Source: Halobacteroidaceae bacterium
GTDB taxonomy: Bacteria; Bacillota; Halanaerobiia; B1SED10-174
NCBI GenBank assembly: GCA_003554585.1
Contig: PWGV01000078.1
Span: 1 to 34,385 of the forward strand
Reading direction: 5' to 3'
Length of the DNA stretch: 34,385 nt
Shown: piece after piece, positions 6,683 through 14,584 of the stretch
Layout of the letters: each line of letters starts with the position of its first letter
Position numbering within the stretch: position 1 is the stretch's first letter
Program-made: the position numbers and the translations under genes
Notes under the pieces: model-generated
What the model saw: the letters and a program-made list of their open reading frames with translations, nothing else
The model's database searches: none
Told to the model about the DNA's origin: nothing

Positions 6683-8065
6683 TTAACTCTCTTTTTTTAT
6701 AATTCGCAGACCCATGTGCATCCCGGAGACCTTACCTTCTCCATCTCGCAAAAACTGGATTATACTTTTCTCTCCCCTGCGAATTAACCTTGCCTTATCC
6801 ACTGCCACCGGTGTTAGTTCCTGCTTTTTATTATTAAATTCAATAAATAGCTTTTCTTCTTCCCAGTTTACATCAATTTCCGCACCTTCAGGAGAAACAT
6901 ATTTTCCCGGCCAATCCTTGCAGCTCTTAGGAAGCGTGGAAAGTGCCGGAAAAGAAAACCTTTCCTCATCAATGGAAAAACCCAGAGCAAGATTAATAAG
7001 CGCATTCCAAACCCGGGTAACAGGCATTTCCACGAGGTTAATCAAAACCGTTGCTACCAGGTTTTCCTCGGGAACCATTCCCAGGTGGCTGGAAATCCCT
7101 TTTAAACTACCTCCATGTTCAACAATAGTATTTCCTTTGTAATCGGGTTGAACCATAAACCCGTAACCATAAAACTTGCCATCGGGCAACGGGAAATAGG
7201 GAGAACCCATCCTGTTCAAATATGCAGAACCAAGAAAAGATTGACCATAACGTAAAAGATCGAGGGCGCTGGTTTTTAAAAATCCGGCTCCAAGCATTGC
7301 TTCTGAATGATTCCACTGGGGAGCAGGTACAATGTCTTCATCAATCCGTGCATAAAGCTGGGTTACATTTGGCCAGTCCTGGAGTTTATCCGGGGAAAAG
7401 GTAATTTTCTCCATGTTAAAGGGCTTGAATATCCTTTCCTCCATGAATTCGGCAAGACTCATTCCACTTACCCTCTCCACAATGGTCCCCAAAAGAGAAT
7501 AAGCGTCATTGGAATAACTAAATTGAGCACCAGGGTAACCCAGGGGATCAGGTTTATTTCGGGCCCAAAAATCCAGCAGGTCTTTATAGCTATCAATTGG
7601 AGGTTCTTCTGTCCACTTTTCCCACTTTCCCTCTTCTTTAAGCTTTTCAGTTGTGGGGTCACCCTCAATACTCCTTACCATTGCATACATTAAAGCGGGA
7701 GTGGGCGGTAAGCCGGCAGTATGGGTCAGGAAATGGTGAATATTTATCGCTGGAGTAATTTTATCTCCTGCATCGAATTCGGGTAAGTATTTAATTACCG
7801 GGTCCCCCGTAGATAATTTACCCTCTCTTTCCAGAATCATTATCGCCAGGGCAGTAAAAGACTTGGTTATTGAAGCGATCCCAAAAACTGTTTCGGTAGT
7901 GGTTTTCTTTTGGTTCTCCCGGTCAGCATAGCCGAAACCCTCGGAATAAATAACTTCTCCGTTCTGGGACAGGCCAACTGAAATACCCGGAATTTCAAAT
8001 TCCTCCATTATTTTATGGGCAAACTCTGCAAACTCATTTTTCCACCTATTTTTAGGCATTACCAA
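6683..8065 (-). CDS. Serine hydrolase, class C beta-lactamase / penicillin-binding-protein family
   Basis: A 460-residue PF00144-type hydrolase. The catalytic set is complete: SxxK as S65-I-T-K68, Y184-S-N186, and H317-G-G in place of the KTG box. A smaller C-terminal beta domain (about 370-460) follows. No signal peptide is visible, so it should be cytoplasmic. The TTG start at 8065 lies nine bases after AGGAGG; the ATG two codons later is the alternative. It overlaps the dipeptide epimerase gene by 14 bases. Together they suggest processing of cell-wall-derived or other D-amino-acid-containing peptides, for example as a D-aminopeptidase or esterase, rather than antibiotic resistance. The exact substrate cannot be read from the sequence. 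Confidence 0.85.
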   Translation of the reverse strand: MVMPKNRWKNEFAEFAHKIMEEFEIPGISVGLSQNGEVIYSEGFGYADRENQKKTTTETVFGIASITKSFTALAIMILEREGKLSTGDPVIKYLPEFDAGDKITPAINIHHFLTHTAGLPPTPALMYAMVRSIEGDPTTEKLKEEGKWEKWTEEPPIDSYKDLLDFWARNKPDPLGYPGAQFSYSNDAYSLLGTIVERVSGMSLAEFMEERIFKPFNMEKITFSPDKLQDWPNVTQLYARIDEDIVPAPQWNHSEAMLGAGFLKTSALDLLRYGQSFLGSAYLNRMGSPYFPLPDGKFYGYGFMVQPDYKGNTIVEHGGSLKGISSHLGMVPEENLVATVLINLVEMPVTRVWNALINLALGFSIDEERFSFPALSTLPKSCKDWPGKYVSPEGAEIDVNWEEEKLFIEFNNKKQELTPVAVDKARLIRRGEKSIIQFLRDGEGKVSGMHMGLRIIKKES

Positions 8066-9146
8066 CGAATTTTACCTCCTGTCTTTTAAGTTCCAGGCCC
8101 AGGCCAGGTTTATCAGGCAGGGTGCATAAACCACCTTTTACCTCTGCTCCACCAATAATGGGGTCAGAACGCAAAAACCCAGGAGCATCAAGATCAGCCC
8201 TCGTAATATTTGGCGAACTTGCCACAAGATGCGCAGCAGCAGTCATTGCGAGTCTGCTTTCTATCATACAACCCACCATACATTCAACTCCTGCAGTTGC
8301 GGCCAGGGCATCAATCTTTCTTGCCGCAATCAATCCCCCTGCTTTCATCAGCTTGATGTTAATTAAATCAGCTGCTCCCGCTTTGATAACTTTTAAGGCA
8401 TCCTGAGGAGAAAAAACAGTTTCATCTGCCATGATCGGGACACTTACCCGGTTCCGGATAAAAGCCATTCCCTCTATATTGCCTCGGGGGATTGGTTCTT
8501 CAACAAGTTCGACATTAAGTTTCTCCATCTCCCGGATAGTGCTTACAGCCTCCTTAACTCCCCAACCCTGATTTGCATCCAGGCGGATCAGGGCCCTTCC
8601 TGCAACAGCACCGGCAACCGCAGCTATCCTCTTAACATCTTCTTTTCCGTTTTTTCCAACTTTAACCTTTAGCGCCCGGTACCCCCTCTCCAGGAGGGGA
8701 TCAACTTTTGCTGCCATTGTCTCCGGCTCATCAATCCCTATGGTATAATCGCTCTCAAAAGAATTGTCATAGCCACCCCAGAGGATATACAGGGGCAGAC
8801 CATAAATTTTCCCCAGGAGGTCAAAAAGAGCCATCTCAACGGCGACTTTGGCACCCGGGTTCCCGAAAAGAACCTTATTCGACATTTCCGAAATTCGGGA
8901 AATCTGCCGGGGATCAACCCCCAGGAGAAGGGGTCGGAGAAACTGTAAAATTCCCCGCAAAACCGATTCCTGGAAATCACCAGTTACAATCGGCATGGGA
9001 GCCGCTTCTCCCCAACCGAGATGCCCCTGATCTGTTTCAATTTCAACCAGCACATTTTTTGCCTCGGTAACGGTACCTAAAGCAATGGTAAACGGCTCCT
9101 TTAATTCCATATTAAGGTATCCCACCCGGACTTCTTTTATCTTCAT
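8052..9146 (-). CDS. Dipeptide epimerase (L-Ala-D/L-Glu epimerase type), enolase superfamily
   Basis: This 364-residue (beta/alpha)8 enzyme of the muconate-lactonizing group racemises the second residue of dipeptides. The catalytic lysines are K162 (in KVK, 160-162) and K268 (IKLMKAGG). The Mg2+ ligands are D190 (DANQG), E216 or E217 (VEEP) and D241 (ADET). The DxD motif D318-L-D320, which holds the dipeptide's ammonium group in characterised L-Ala-D/L-Glu epimerases, is present. The spacing agrees closely with Bacillus subtilis YkfB numbering as I recall it. The ATG follows a GGGGGA site. It is the first gene of a two-gene operon with the serine hydrolase, consistent with murein-peptide recycling. 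Confidence 0.88.
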   Translation of the reverse strand: MKIKEVRVGYLNMELKEPFTIALGTVTEAKNVLVEIETDQGHLGWGEAAPMPIVTGDFQESVLRGILQFLRPLLLGVDPRQISRISEMSNKVLFGNPGAKVAVEMALFDLLGKIYGLPLYILWGGYDNSFESDYTIGIDEPETMAAKVDPLLERGYRALKVKVGKNGKEDVKRIAAVAGAVAGRALIRLDANQGWGVKEAVSTIREMEKLNVELVEEPIPRGNIEGMAFIRNRVSVPIMADETVFSPQDALKVIKAGAADLINIKLMKAGGLIAARKIDALAATAGVECMVGCMIESRLAMTAAAHLVASSPNITRADLDAPGFLRSDPIIGGAEVKGGLCTLPDKPGLGLELKRQEVKFVGNA

Positions 9147-9191
9147 TTAAATCCCCCTTGCCAAAAATTTTATTTTCCTCGGGTCCCCACA

Positions 9192-9235
9192 ATTAATTAA
9201 TTAATTTAATTAAATTTATTAAACAATTAATTCAA
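9192..9235. promoter_or_regulatory. AT-only nested palindromes upstream of the epimerase operon (candidate operator/promoter)
   Basis: This 44-base stretch consists almost only of A and T, with perfect palindromes such as AATTTAATTAAATT and (AATT)4. It includes repeats of AATTAATT separated by about two helical turns. It lies upstream of the epimerase start and just after the terminator of the XRE-cupin gene. A role as promoter or regulator-binding site is likely, but no clean -35/-10 pair stands out. Confidence 0.35.
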
Positions 9236-9257
9236 AACCCCTCTTTTTTCCTCTGTC

Positions 9258-9291
9258 GAAAAAAAGAAAGCCCCTGTCCTTGAACAAGGGC
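9258..9291 (-). terminator. Rho-independent terminator of the XRE-cupin gene
   Basis: On the minus strand GCCCTTGT pairs with ACAGGGGC (8 bp, one G-T pair) over loop TCAAGG, followed by TTTCTTTTTTT. It lies 11 bases downstream of the regulator's stop codon. Confidence 0.85.
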
Positions 9292-9302
9292 AATTAAATA
9301 AA

Positions 9303-9857
9303 TTAAAAAGATGGCGGGGAAATAGCAAAAATAACCGTTACAGTGGAGCTGTCAATATTCTCCCATTTATGGGGTTTCCCGGGCGGTATCCTGATACTAT
9401 CGCCACTATCCAGTTCAAAAACCCCGTCTTCAAGGTAAATTTTGATTTTTCCATCAAGGACAAGTGCCGCTTCTTCCCCATCGTGGCTCATCATGGTTTC
9501 TGTAGTTTCTTCTCCGGGATTTAATTTCAAAAGGACCATTTGGATTTTCCCGCTTAAATTGGGGGAAAGAGATTCGTATACAAATCCCCGGTTACAGGGC
9601 ATCATTAATTTTTTCCTTTGATTGGCTTTAACCACAAGGTTATCAACATTATCCTCATCTTCAAAAAAATTAACGAGGGGAATATCCAGCGCTTTGGCAA
9701 TAATCCGCAGGGAATTTATTGAAGGATTGGCATTGCCTCTCTCGATCTGGCTTAACATTGATGAAGTTAGTTTTGTTTTTTTTGCCAGTTCTTTTATGGT
9801 AAAACCCTTCTGCCTGCGGTACTGCAAAATTTTTGCCCCAATATCTATCTTTCCCAT
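9303..9857 (-). CDS. XRE-family transcriptional regulator with cupin sensor domain
   Basis: A 184-residue regulator. Residues ~5-60 form an HTH_3 domain (LQYRRQKGFTIKELAKKT then SSMLSQIERGNANPSI). Residues ~105-180 form a cupin barrel (LKLNPGEETTE, HDGEEAALVLDG, LDSGDSIRIPPGKPHKW), which in this family binds a small-molecule ligand. The ATG follows an ideal GGAAGGAGG site. Its own terminator separates it from the downstream epimerase-hydrolase pair, which is still the nearest plausible target. The family often controls amino-acid, polyamine or sulfur metabolism. The ligand here is unknown. Confidence 0.88.
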   Translation of the reverse strand: MGKIDIGAKILQYRRQKGFTIKELAKKTKLTSSMLSQIERGNANPSINSLRIIAKALDIPLVNFFEDEDNVDNLVVKANQRKKLMMPCNRGFVYESLSPNLSGKIQMVLLKLNPGEETTETMMSHDGEEAALVLDGKIKIYLEDGVFELDSGDSIRIPPGKPHKWENIDSSTVTVIFAISPPSF

Positions 9858-9919
9858 CCCAAACCTCCTTCCGGATAAACTAATAATTAAAGACAGAAAA
9901 AACTAAATAATATGTCAAT

Positions 9920-10123
9920 TTAAATTCTTCGCCTGCGCCCCCTTATATGCAGCCATATGTAGCAAATAATAAAACCAAGCAGGGCCGAAAGAAACAGCAT
10001 AATTATCTGGGGAACATCTCTCTCCCAAAAAAGAAATTCAACGGTAATTGGTTGTAAATTCTGGACAAGAACAATTAAAAAAATGACCCCAAGAATAATC
10101 ATCAAAATTTTCCTGAATTCCAT
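9920..10123 (-). CDS. LapA-domain (DUF1049) small membrane protein
   Basis: A 67-residue protein with two transmembrane helices (about residues 5-25 and 39-60) separated by the short NLQPITVEFLFWERDVPQ segment typical of LapA/DUF1049 proteins. The C-terminal tail is strongly basic (RGRRRRI), which places it in the cytoplasm. The ribosome binding site AAAGGAGGGGG is strong. It follows the ene-reductase gene by 22 bases and is probably co-transcribed. In proteobacteria LapA works in LPS assembly; in Bacillota its role is undefined. Confidence 0.8.
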   Translation of the reverse strand: MEFRKILMIILGVIFLIVLVQNLQPITVEFLFWERDVPQIIMLFLSALLGFIICYIWLHIRGRRRRI

Positions 10124-10145
10124 ATTCCCCCTCCTTTATAATGAT

Positions 10146-11180
10146 TTATCTTATATCCTCGGGATAGGCACGAGCATAGGAACGGGGAATTACTCCAGGA
10201 ATACCCAGTTCCAGGGCTGCATTTAGAACCCAGTTGGGCTCCCGCAAAAGTGCCCTGCCTAATGCCACAAGGTCTGTCCGGTTGTTACTTACTAATTCTT
10301 CGGCCATTCCCGGATCGGTTATAAGGCCACAGGCTATTACTGGAACTTCCAGTTCCTCTCCAAGCTTTTGGGCATAAGGAACCTGAAATCCAGGCCAGGT
10401 TCGGGGCGCAGATGGACCCGCCCCGCCCGTGCTCACATCGAGGATATCTATTCCCGCATCAGCGAAAATTTTAGTAGCTTTTACCATATCAGTAAAAGAA
10501 TACCCTTGTTGCACATATTCAACTGCGGAAATCCTTAACATTAAAAGTTTATCAGAGGGCAAAATTTGTTTTACTTCCTGGATTATTTCCAGTGGAAAGC
10601 GCATTCGATTATCAAAACTTCCCCCATAATCGTCCTGCCGCTGATTGGAATAGGGGGAGAGAAACTGGTGAATAAGATATCCATGGGCTCCATGCAGTTC
10701 AATAATATCGTACCCTGCAGCGCAGGCCCTTTCCGTAGCCTGCTTGAAAGCCTTTATAACCACTTTAATTTCTTTTTCTTCCATCTCCCTGGGAACCTGG
10801 TGCTCCTCGGCAAAAGCGAGGCTGCTGGGACCAATTATTTCCCCTTTTCCGGGCCGGGCTTTTCTCCCTCCGTGCCCCAGTTGAATTCCAGCTTTGCTCC
10901 CAAATTCATGGACCCGGTCAACCAGTTTTTTCAATCCTTTTAACTGGCCATCATCCCATATTCCCAGGTCGTTGGGACTCAGTCGCCCCCTTTTTTCAAC
11001 TGCGGTAGCTTCCTGGATAATAAGCCCCACCCCACCGATAGCACGGGCAGCATAATGGGCAAGATGCCAGTCAGTTACAAGACCTTCTTCTCCAGCACAG
11101 TACATACACATGGGGGCCATGACCACCTTATTCGGCAGTTCAAGGCCTTTTATTGTAAGAGGATCAAGCAGTTTGGACAA
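10146..11180 (-). CDS. namA: NADPH-dependent ene-reductase, Old Yellow Enzyme family (NamA/YqjM type)
   Basis: A 344-residue FMN-dependent TIM barrel. The thermophilic-like/YqjM class signature APMCMY carries C25 and Y27, the redox-tuning Cys and active-site Tyr of the class. LHGAHGYL provides the substrate-binding His pair, and FLSPYSNQRQDDYGGSFDNR is the family's long conserved block. LGRALLREPNW near the C terminus is also typical. It starts at TTG, seven bases after AGGAGG; an out-of-frame ATG sits inside that spacer. It reduces activated C=C bonds, and the physiological substrate is not evident. It forms a likely operon with the LapA-domain gene. Confidence 0.9.
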   Translation of the reverse strand: MSKLLDPLTIKGLELPNKVVMAPMCMYCAGEEGLVTDWHLAHYAARAIGGVGLIIQEATAVEKRGRLSPNDLGIWDDGQLKGLKKLVDRVHEFGSKAGIQLGHGGRKARPGKGEIIGPSSLAFAEEHQVPREMEEKEIKVVIKAFKQATERACAAGYDIIELHGAHGYLIHQFLSPYSNQRQDDYGGSFDNRMRFPLEIIQEVKQILPSDKLLMLRISAVEYVQQGYSFTDMVKATKIFADAGIDILDVSTGGAGPSAPRTWPGFQVPYAQKLGEELEVPVIACGLITDPGMAEELVSNNRTDLVALGRALLREPNWVLNAALELGIPGVIPRSYARAYPEDIR

Positions 11181-11251
11181 AACATTTCCTCCTTTAAGAA
11201 AAACTAACCCTATTTTAATTTTTTCTACTTAATTCCCAAAATCCCTCTATT

Positions 11252-12544
11252 TTAGAACCCTATTCCCGCTGAAATTCGGATCCCAAAACCTGAAGTTCTC
11301 AAGTCAGGCCCGCAGGGGGAAACATTCCCCTCATCTAATTCCTGCCAGCGGCTCAGGGGTGTAGCCAGGCGGCCAACCCCTTCGAGAGAAAAACTTATAC
11401 CATGCTCCTGGCGGGGATAGTATTTAACTCCAGCAAGTAATTCCCCAAAAATACCCGCTGAACCAAGAATTTCCCCGCAGCCTTCTACCATTCCCATGGA
11501 AAAACCTGCGCCACCTCCAAGCGTACCATAAAGGCTGCCGGGGGATAAAGGAAATTCCCGGACATGCACCCCTCCAATATCAAAAATAAAGGCCCCTCCC
11601 CCTCCGGCAAATCCCAACAATACCTGGCTGGAATGGGAGAAAGGAACCTCATTACCCACCCTAATGCCTGGAAGATTTAATCGCCCCGAAGTTCCATCCA
11701 TTCTAAAAGGCATGTTACTGTACCCAAGATTAAATTTAACCCGGGACTTGGAAACCATTTCTTCCAGTAGGTTAACTTCTTGCACAGGTTCTTTCGCATA
11801 TAAAATTCTGCCCCGGGAAGAATCATCCCCAACACTAATTACTTCCAGCAGTCCGATTTGTTTGTACCCGTATCCCACCGTAGTTTTATCTTCCACCCTC
11901 TGCAGGATTTGATACCGGGAACCGATTTTCACTCCTAAATCTCTACCTCCAAAAAAATAAATCTCGTCGTTTTCAATTTCTTTAATTGTGCTGGTAAGTA
12001 AAAATTCTTCCCTTAACTGGCGGACAAAAATCGAGGAGAAACAATTCTCCAGCGCCTGAAATTGAGCATCTTCTCGATCCCCGTGAGCAGCGGAACCTCT
12101 CTGGGTAATAATCCTAGTGGCTCTCCCCGAAACAGTATCGTAAATCCTAACAGTTATTTCAGCTTCAGCCTTATAACGCCGCTGATTGGAATCCCAATAA
12201 ACCTCGAGGTTATCAATAAAACCTGCAAATAAAAGCCCTATACCTGCTCTTTCACCAATCATCCTTACTTCCTCGGCCTCAAGATCCCGGTAATACCGGA
12301 TACGGTATTGCTGCAAAATTCTATCCATTTCCCGGGGCTTAACCAGGTCCAAACGTCCCAGGTCAAGCAGGATCCCCACCAGTTTATTCCCCGCCAGATC
12401 AAGATAACGGGAATGAAGTCTTCCCTCAAAACTCAAAACTCCTGCCTTCTGAGCCAGGACCCCGTTTTCAGTTAATAAACAGAAAATCAGAATAAAAGAG
12501 ATCAGGCCCAGGAAAATCAGGGCTGCTTTAGACCTTTTTAGCAT
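11252..12544 (-). CDS. Exported CsgG/FlgT-like protein with beta-rich C-terminal domain
   Basis: A 430-residue protein with a classical signal peptide (about residues 1-31, cleavage near GVLA-QKAG). Residues ~34-175 resemble CsgG-type envelope proteins (LGRLDLVKPREMDRIL, GIGLLFAGFID, ITVRIYDTVSG). Residues ~190-265 look like the FlgT/SH3-like domain (FFGGRDLGVKIGSRYQILQ, IGLLEVISVGDDSSRGRI). The remainder is Gly-rich alternating beta-strand sequence ending GFGIRISAGIGF, with a terminal Phe as in outer-membrane beta-barrel proteins. It starts at an ATG with a GGGGGAG site and overlaps the macro-domain gene by 17 bases. A barrel in a diderm envelope is possible. A secreted beta-sandwich protein is the alternative. 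Confidence 0.62.
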   Translation of the reverse strand: MLKRSKAALIFLGLISFILIFCLLTENGVLAQKAGVLSFEGRLHSRYLDLAGNKLVGILLDLGRLDLVKPREMDRILQQYRIRYYRDLEAEEVRMIGERAGIGLLFAGFIDNLEVYWDSNQRRYKAEAEITVRIYDTVSGRATRIITQRGSAAHGDREDAQFQALENCFSSIFVRQLREEFLLTSTIKEIENDEIYFFGGRDLGVKIGSRYQILQRVEDKTTVGYGYKQIGLLEVISVGDDSSRGRILYAKEPVQEVNLLEEMVSKSRVKFNLGYSNMPFRMDGTSGRLNLPGIRVGNEVPFSHSSQVLLGFAGGGGAFIFDIGGVHVREFPLSPGSLYGTLGGGAGFSMGMVEGCGEILGSAGIFGELLAGVKYYPRQEHGISFSLEGVGRLATPLSRWQELDEGNVSPCGPDLRTSGFGIRISAGIGF

Positions 12545-13067
12545 TTTTTTCTCCCCCGCAATTTATAAATTTTTTATAACCTGCCCACATCTGGATAACT
12601 GCCTCTTTTGCCGATAAACCCCCAACCCCGGTTCCCAGGCCGGGAATAGCAATTTTTCTTACTTCTCTCAATTTTTGAGCTTCCTGCAAAATTGCCAGCA
12701 TTGCTTTTTCTGCATTCCTGGTTCCCCAAATTTCTCCCGGCTCAACCATTGTTGGAGCGGAAATAAACCAGGGGATAAGGGGATCCCCCGTGGGAAGAAC
12801 CACAGCCTTACCCACCGGAATTTTCCCCGAAAAACACGATTTGATCTTTGCCCGGAGTCTAGCTTCTATTCCAGTCCCAAATCTTTCCCGAACAGCGAGA
12901 TCAAGGCCTCCACCCATGTCTCCCCTGGAATTGCCCGGACTCGCAATTACATCGCAAACTAAAGTGCAGATATCACTCTTTATGCAATTAACCCCGGGCT
13001 CGGAATAAAACCTTTTTTTGAACTCTTTTCCCAGTTCTTCTTCCCGGTAAACCAACAAAATTTCCAT
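12528..13067 (-). CDS. Macro-domain protein (ADP-ribose or derivative binding)
   Basis: A 179-residue protein that is essentially one macro domain. Signature segments are VIASPGNSRGDMGGGLDLAV (ligand-binding Asn and glycine-rich loop), GKAVVLPTG and IPGLGTGVGGLS (the phosphate-binding loop). Proteins of this type bind or hydrolyse ADP-ribose, O-acetyl-ADP-ribose or ADP-ribosylated targets; which applies here is open. The ATG at 13067 lies one base after the HD gene's stop, without its own strong Shine-Dalgarno sequence, so reinitiation is likely; a TTG at 13094 would overlap. It is fourth in an operon headed by a RecQ-like helicase. Confidence 0.85.
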   Translation of the reverse strand: MEILLVYREEELGKEFKKRFYSEPGVNCIKSDICTLVCDVIASPGNSRGDMGGGLDLAVRERFGTGIEARLRAKIKSCFSGKIPVGKAVVLPTGDPLIPWFISAPTMVEPGEIWGTRNAEKAMLAILQEAQKLREVRKIAIPGLGTGVGGLSAKEAVIQMWAGYKKFINCGGEKNAKKV

Positions 13068-13068
13068 G

Positions 13069-14256
13069 TTAAAAATCCGCGAAGATTTCGCCAAAATTTA
13101 TCCCGGCAATTTTTTTGTTGGAATAGCTTTTTTTAATGGAAATAGCCGCTTCCTGAAATTCCGGGCTAACACATCCATTTTCCAGGGCAACCCGGGCTTC
13201 AATAAAAGCAGCAAGTCGATCAATGGCCCGGAGTAACTCTCCATCCCTGGGGTTAAAAGGATCCTCGTTAAAAAATTGGCTGATTTCCTGGGCTGTTTTC
13301 AACTTCTTTTGTTTGCCATCTTCGGTAACAATGTTGGAAAATTCGTCCCGGGTAAACATTTTAATCTCGGGAACCAAATCTGCTGGTAACAAGGGGTAAA
13401 CATCTTTTTCCATCAGCTCAATTTCAATTTCTTTTATCAAATCGTCAAGCCCTTCTATTGATTTTTTTATCGGTGAAATAATGTCCCTTGTTAAAACCTC
13501 GGGCAGGTCATGAAACAGTCCGGTAAAAAAATTATTATATCTGCGCTGAGCACAACCCCCGATTTCCAGGGTCAAAAGGTAGGCTAAAATAGCGACAAAA
13601 AGAGAATGTCCGAGAACTGAGGTTTTGGGAACCCGGTGCAAATGCGACCAGCGAGCCTGAAACCTCAGGTGCCCACAGAGGTCAATAAAAGACCGAAACG
13701 ATTTATTTTCTTCCAGGGCAATCATTCCGGGTAAATCTTCGAATTTCTCCAATCGCTCTCGAAAATTTTCTTTGATTTCTTCCATTTCAAAGCCCTGAGG
13801 ATTGAGGTTTTCAATTAAAGAAAATTCCCAGCGGGAGGCATAGTTGTGGGCTGCTTCTAAAACCCTATGGGTAGAATTATTTTCCTCCCTGAGGAGATAA
13901 TTTTTAAACCGGTCAAAAAAATCGTCGCCAAGTGGAGTCAGGTAGGTTTCCATTTCCCGGATAACGAATTCATTTAGCCTGCGGTATTTTTCTTGATCTT
14001 CTCTGATTTTATAAAAAACCGGGGGTTTTATATCAGTGATAACCAGGCGCTGGCAAAGATCAAAAATTCCTCCTTCAATCAATTCCACCCAGTGGAAATC
14101 AGGATATTTTTCGGAAAATTTCCCGAGAAAATAGGCAACAATCATTTTATGCGCCTGTTTATCAAGTTCAATTAACTCCATTGGTCGAAGCTTATCATTC
14201 CATCTCTGCATATAAGCCCCGTCAAAAATTTTCAAGAGCAGACTTTTCCTCAACAT
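13069..14256 (-). CDS. HD-domain phosphohydrolase, YfbR (5'-deoxynucleotidase)-like, with long N-terminal region
   Basis: A 395-residue protein. The C-terminal half carries a YfbR-like HD site: HLHRVPKTSVLGHSLFVA (first His 217), FHDLPEVLTRDIISPIK (HD pair 249-250) and DRLAAFIEA for the distal Asp. This is close to the E. coli 5'-deoxynucleotidase pattern. The N-terminal ~190 residues (YMQRWNDKLRPMELIELDKQAHKM and onwards) are largely helical. They may be a degenerate or regulatory second HD-like unit. The ATG at 14256 follows GGAAGG; the longer TTG-started version is not supported. Nucleotide monophosphate hydrolysis is the family activity. The operon with a helicase and a macro domain hints at nucleic-acid or nucleotide metabolism. 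Confidence 0.78.
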   Translation of the reverse strand: MLRKSLLLKIFDGAYMQRWNDKLRPMELIELDKQAHKMIVAYFLGKFSEKYPDFHWVELIEGGIFDLCQRLVITDIKPPVFYKIREDQEKYRRLNEFVIREMETYLTPLGDDFFDRFKNYLLREENNSTHRVLEAAHNYASRWEFSLIENLNPQGFEMEEIKENFRERLEKFEDLPGMIALEENKSFRSFIDLCGHLRFQARWSHLHRVPKTSVLGHSLFVAILAYLLTLEIGGCAQRRYNNFFTGLFHDLPEVLTRDIISPIKKSIEGLDDLIKEIEIELMEKDVYPLLPADLVPEIKMFTRDEFSNIVTEDGKQKKLKTAQEISQFFNEDPFNPRDGELLRAIDRLAAFIEARVALENGCVSPEFQEAAISIKKSYSNKKIAGINFGEIFADF

Positions 14257-14281
14257 AAGAGATCGATCCTTCCTGAAAATT

Positions 14282-14584
14282 CTAAAGTAAAAAAACAAGG
14301 GAAAATAAAAGTATAAACTGGAAAAAAAGAATTATTTCCCATCTTTTTTGTAACCTGTCTACGATTTTTTCCTGTTTTTCCAGCCTTTTTTTTAGCAAGT
14401 TAACCCTTTCTATTGTTTCTTTATTAATTCCCTTTTTATCATTTGATACCTGCTCCAAATCCTGTTGAAGATACATTTTCACCTCTTCAAACTCACTGAA
14501 CTTCTCCTCCCAGTTTTTTATCTTTTCCCTTAATTCTTCAAGTATTTCTCTAAATTCTTCCTGCAAATTCTCTAACTCCTCCAA
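14282..14584 (-). CDS. Tail-anchored coiled-coil protein
   Basis: A 100-residue protein not recognised as a named family. Residues 1-80 are charged, Glu/Lys-rich heptad sequence (LQEEFREILEELREKI and so on) predicted to form a long coiled coil. Residues ~84-100 are a single hydrophobic segment (IILFFQFILLFSLVFLL) ending at the C terminus, so the protein should be tail-anchored with the coiled coil in the cytoplasm. Its start overlaps the helicase gene by 35 bases, giving strong translational coupling. It may scaffold or tether operon partners to the membrane. That is inference. Confidence 0.7.
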   Translation of the reverse strand: MEELENLQEEFREILEELREKIKNWEEKFSEFEEVKMYLQQDLEQVSNDKKGINKETIERVNLLKKRLEKQEKIVDRLQKRWEIILFFQFILLFSLVFLL

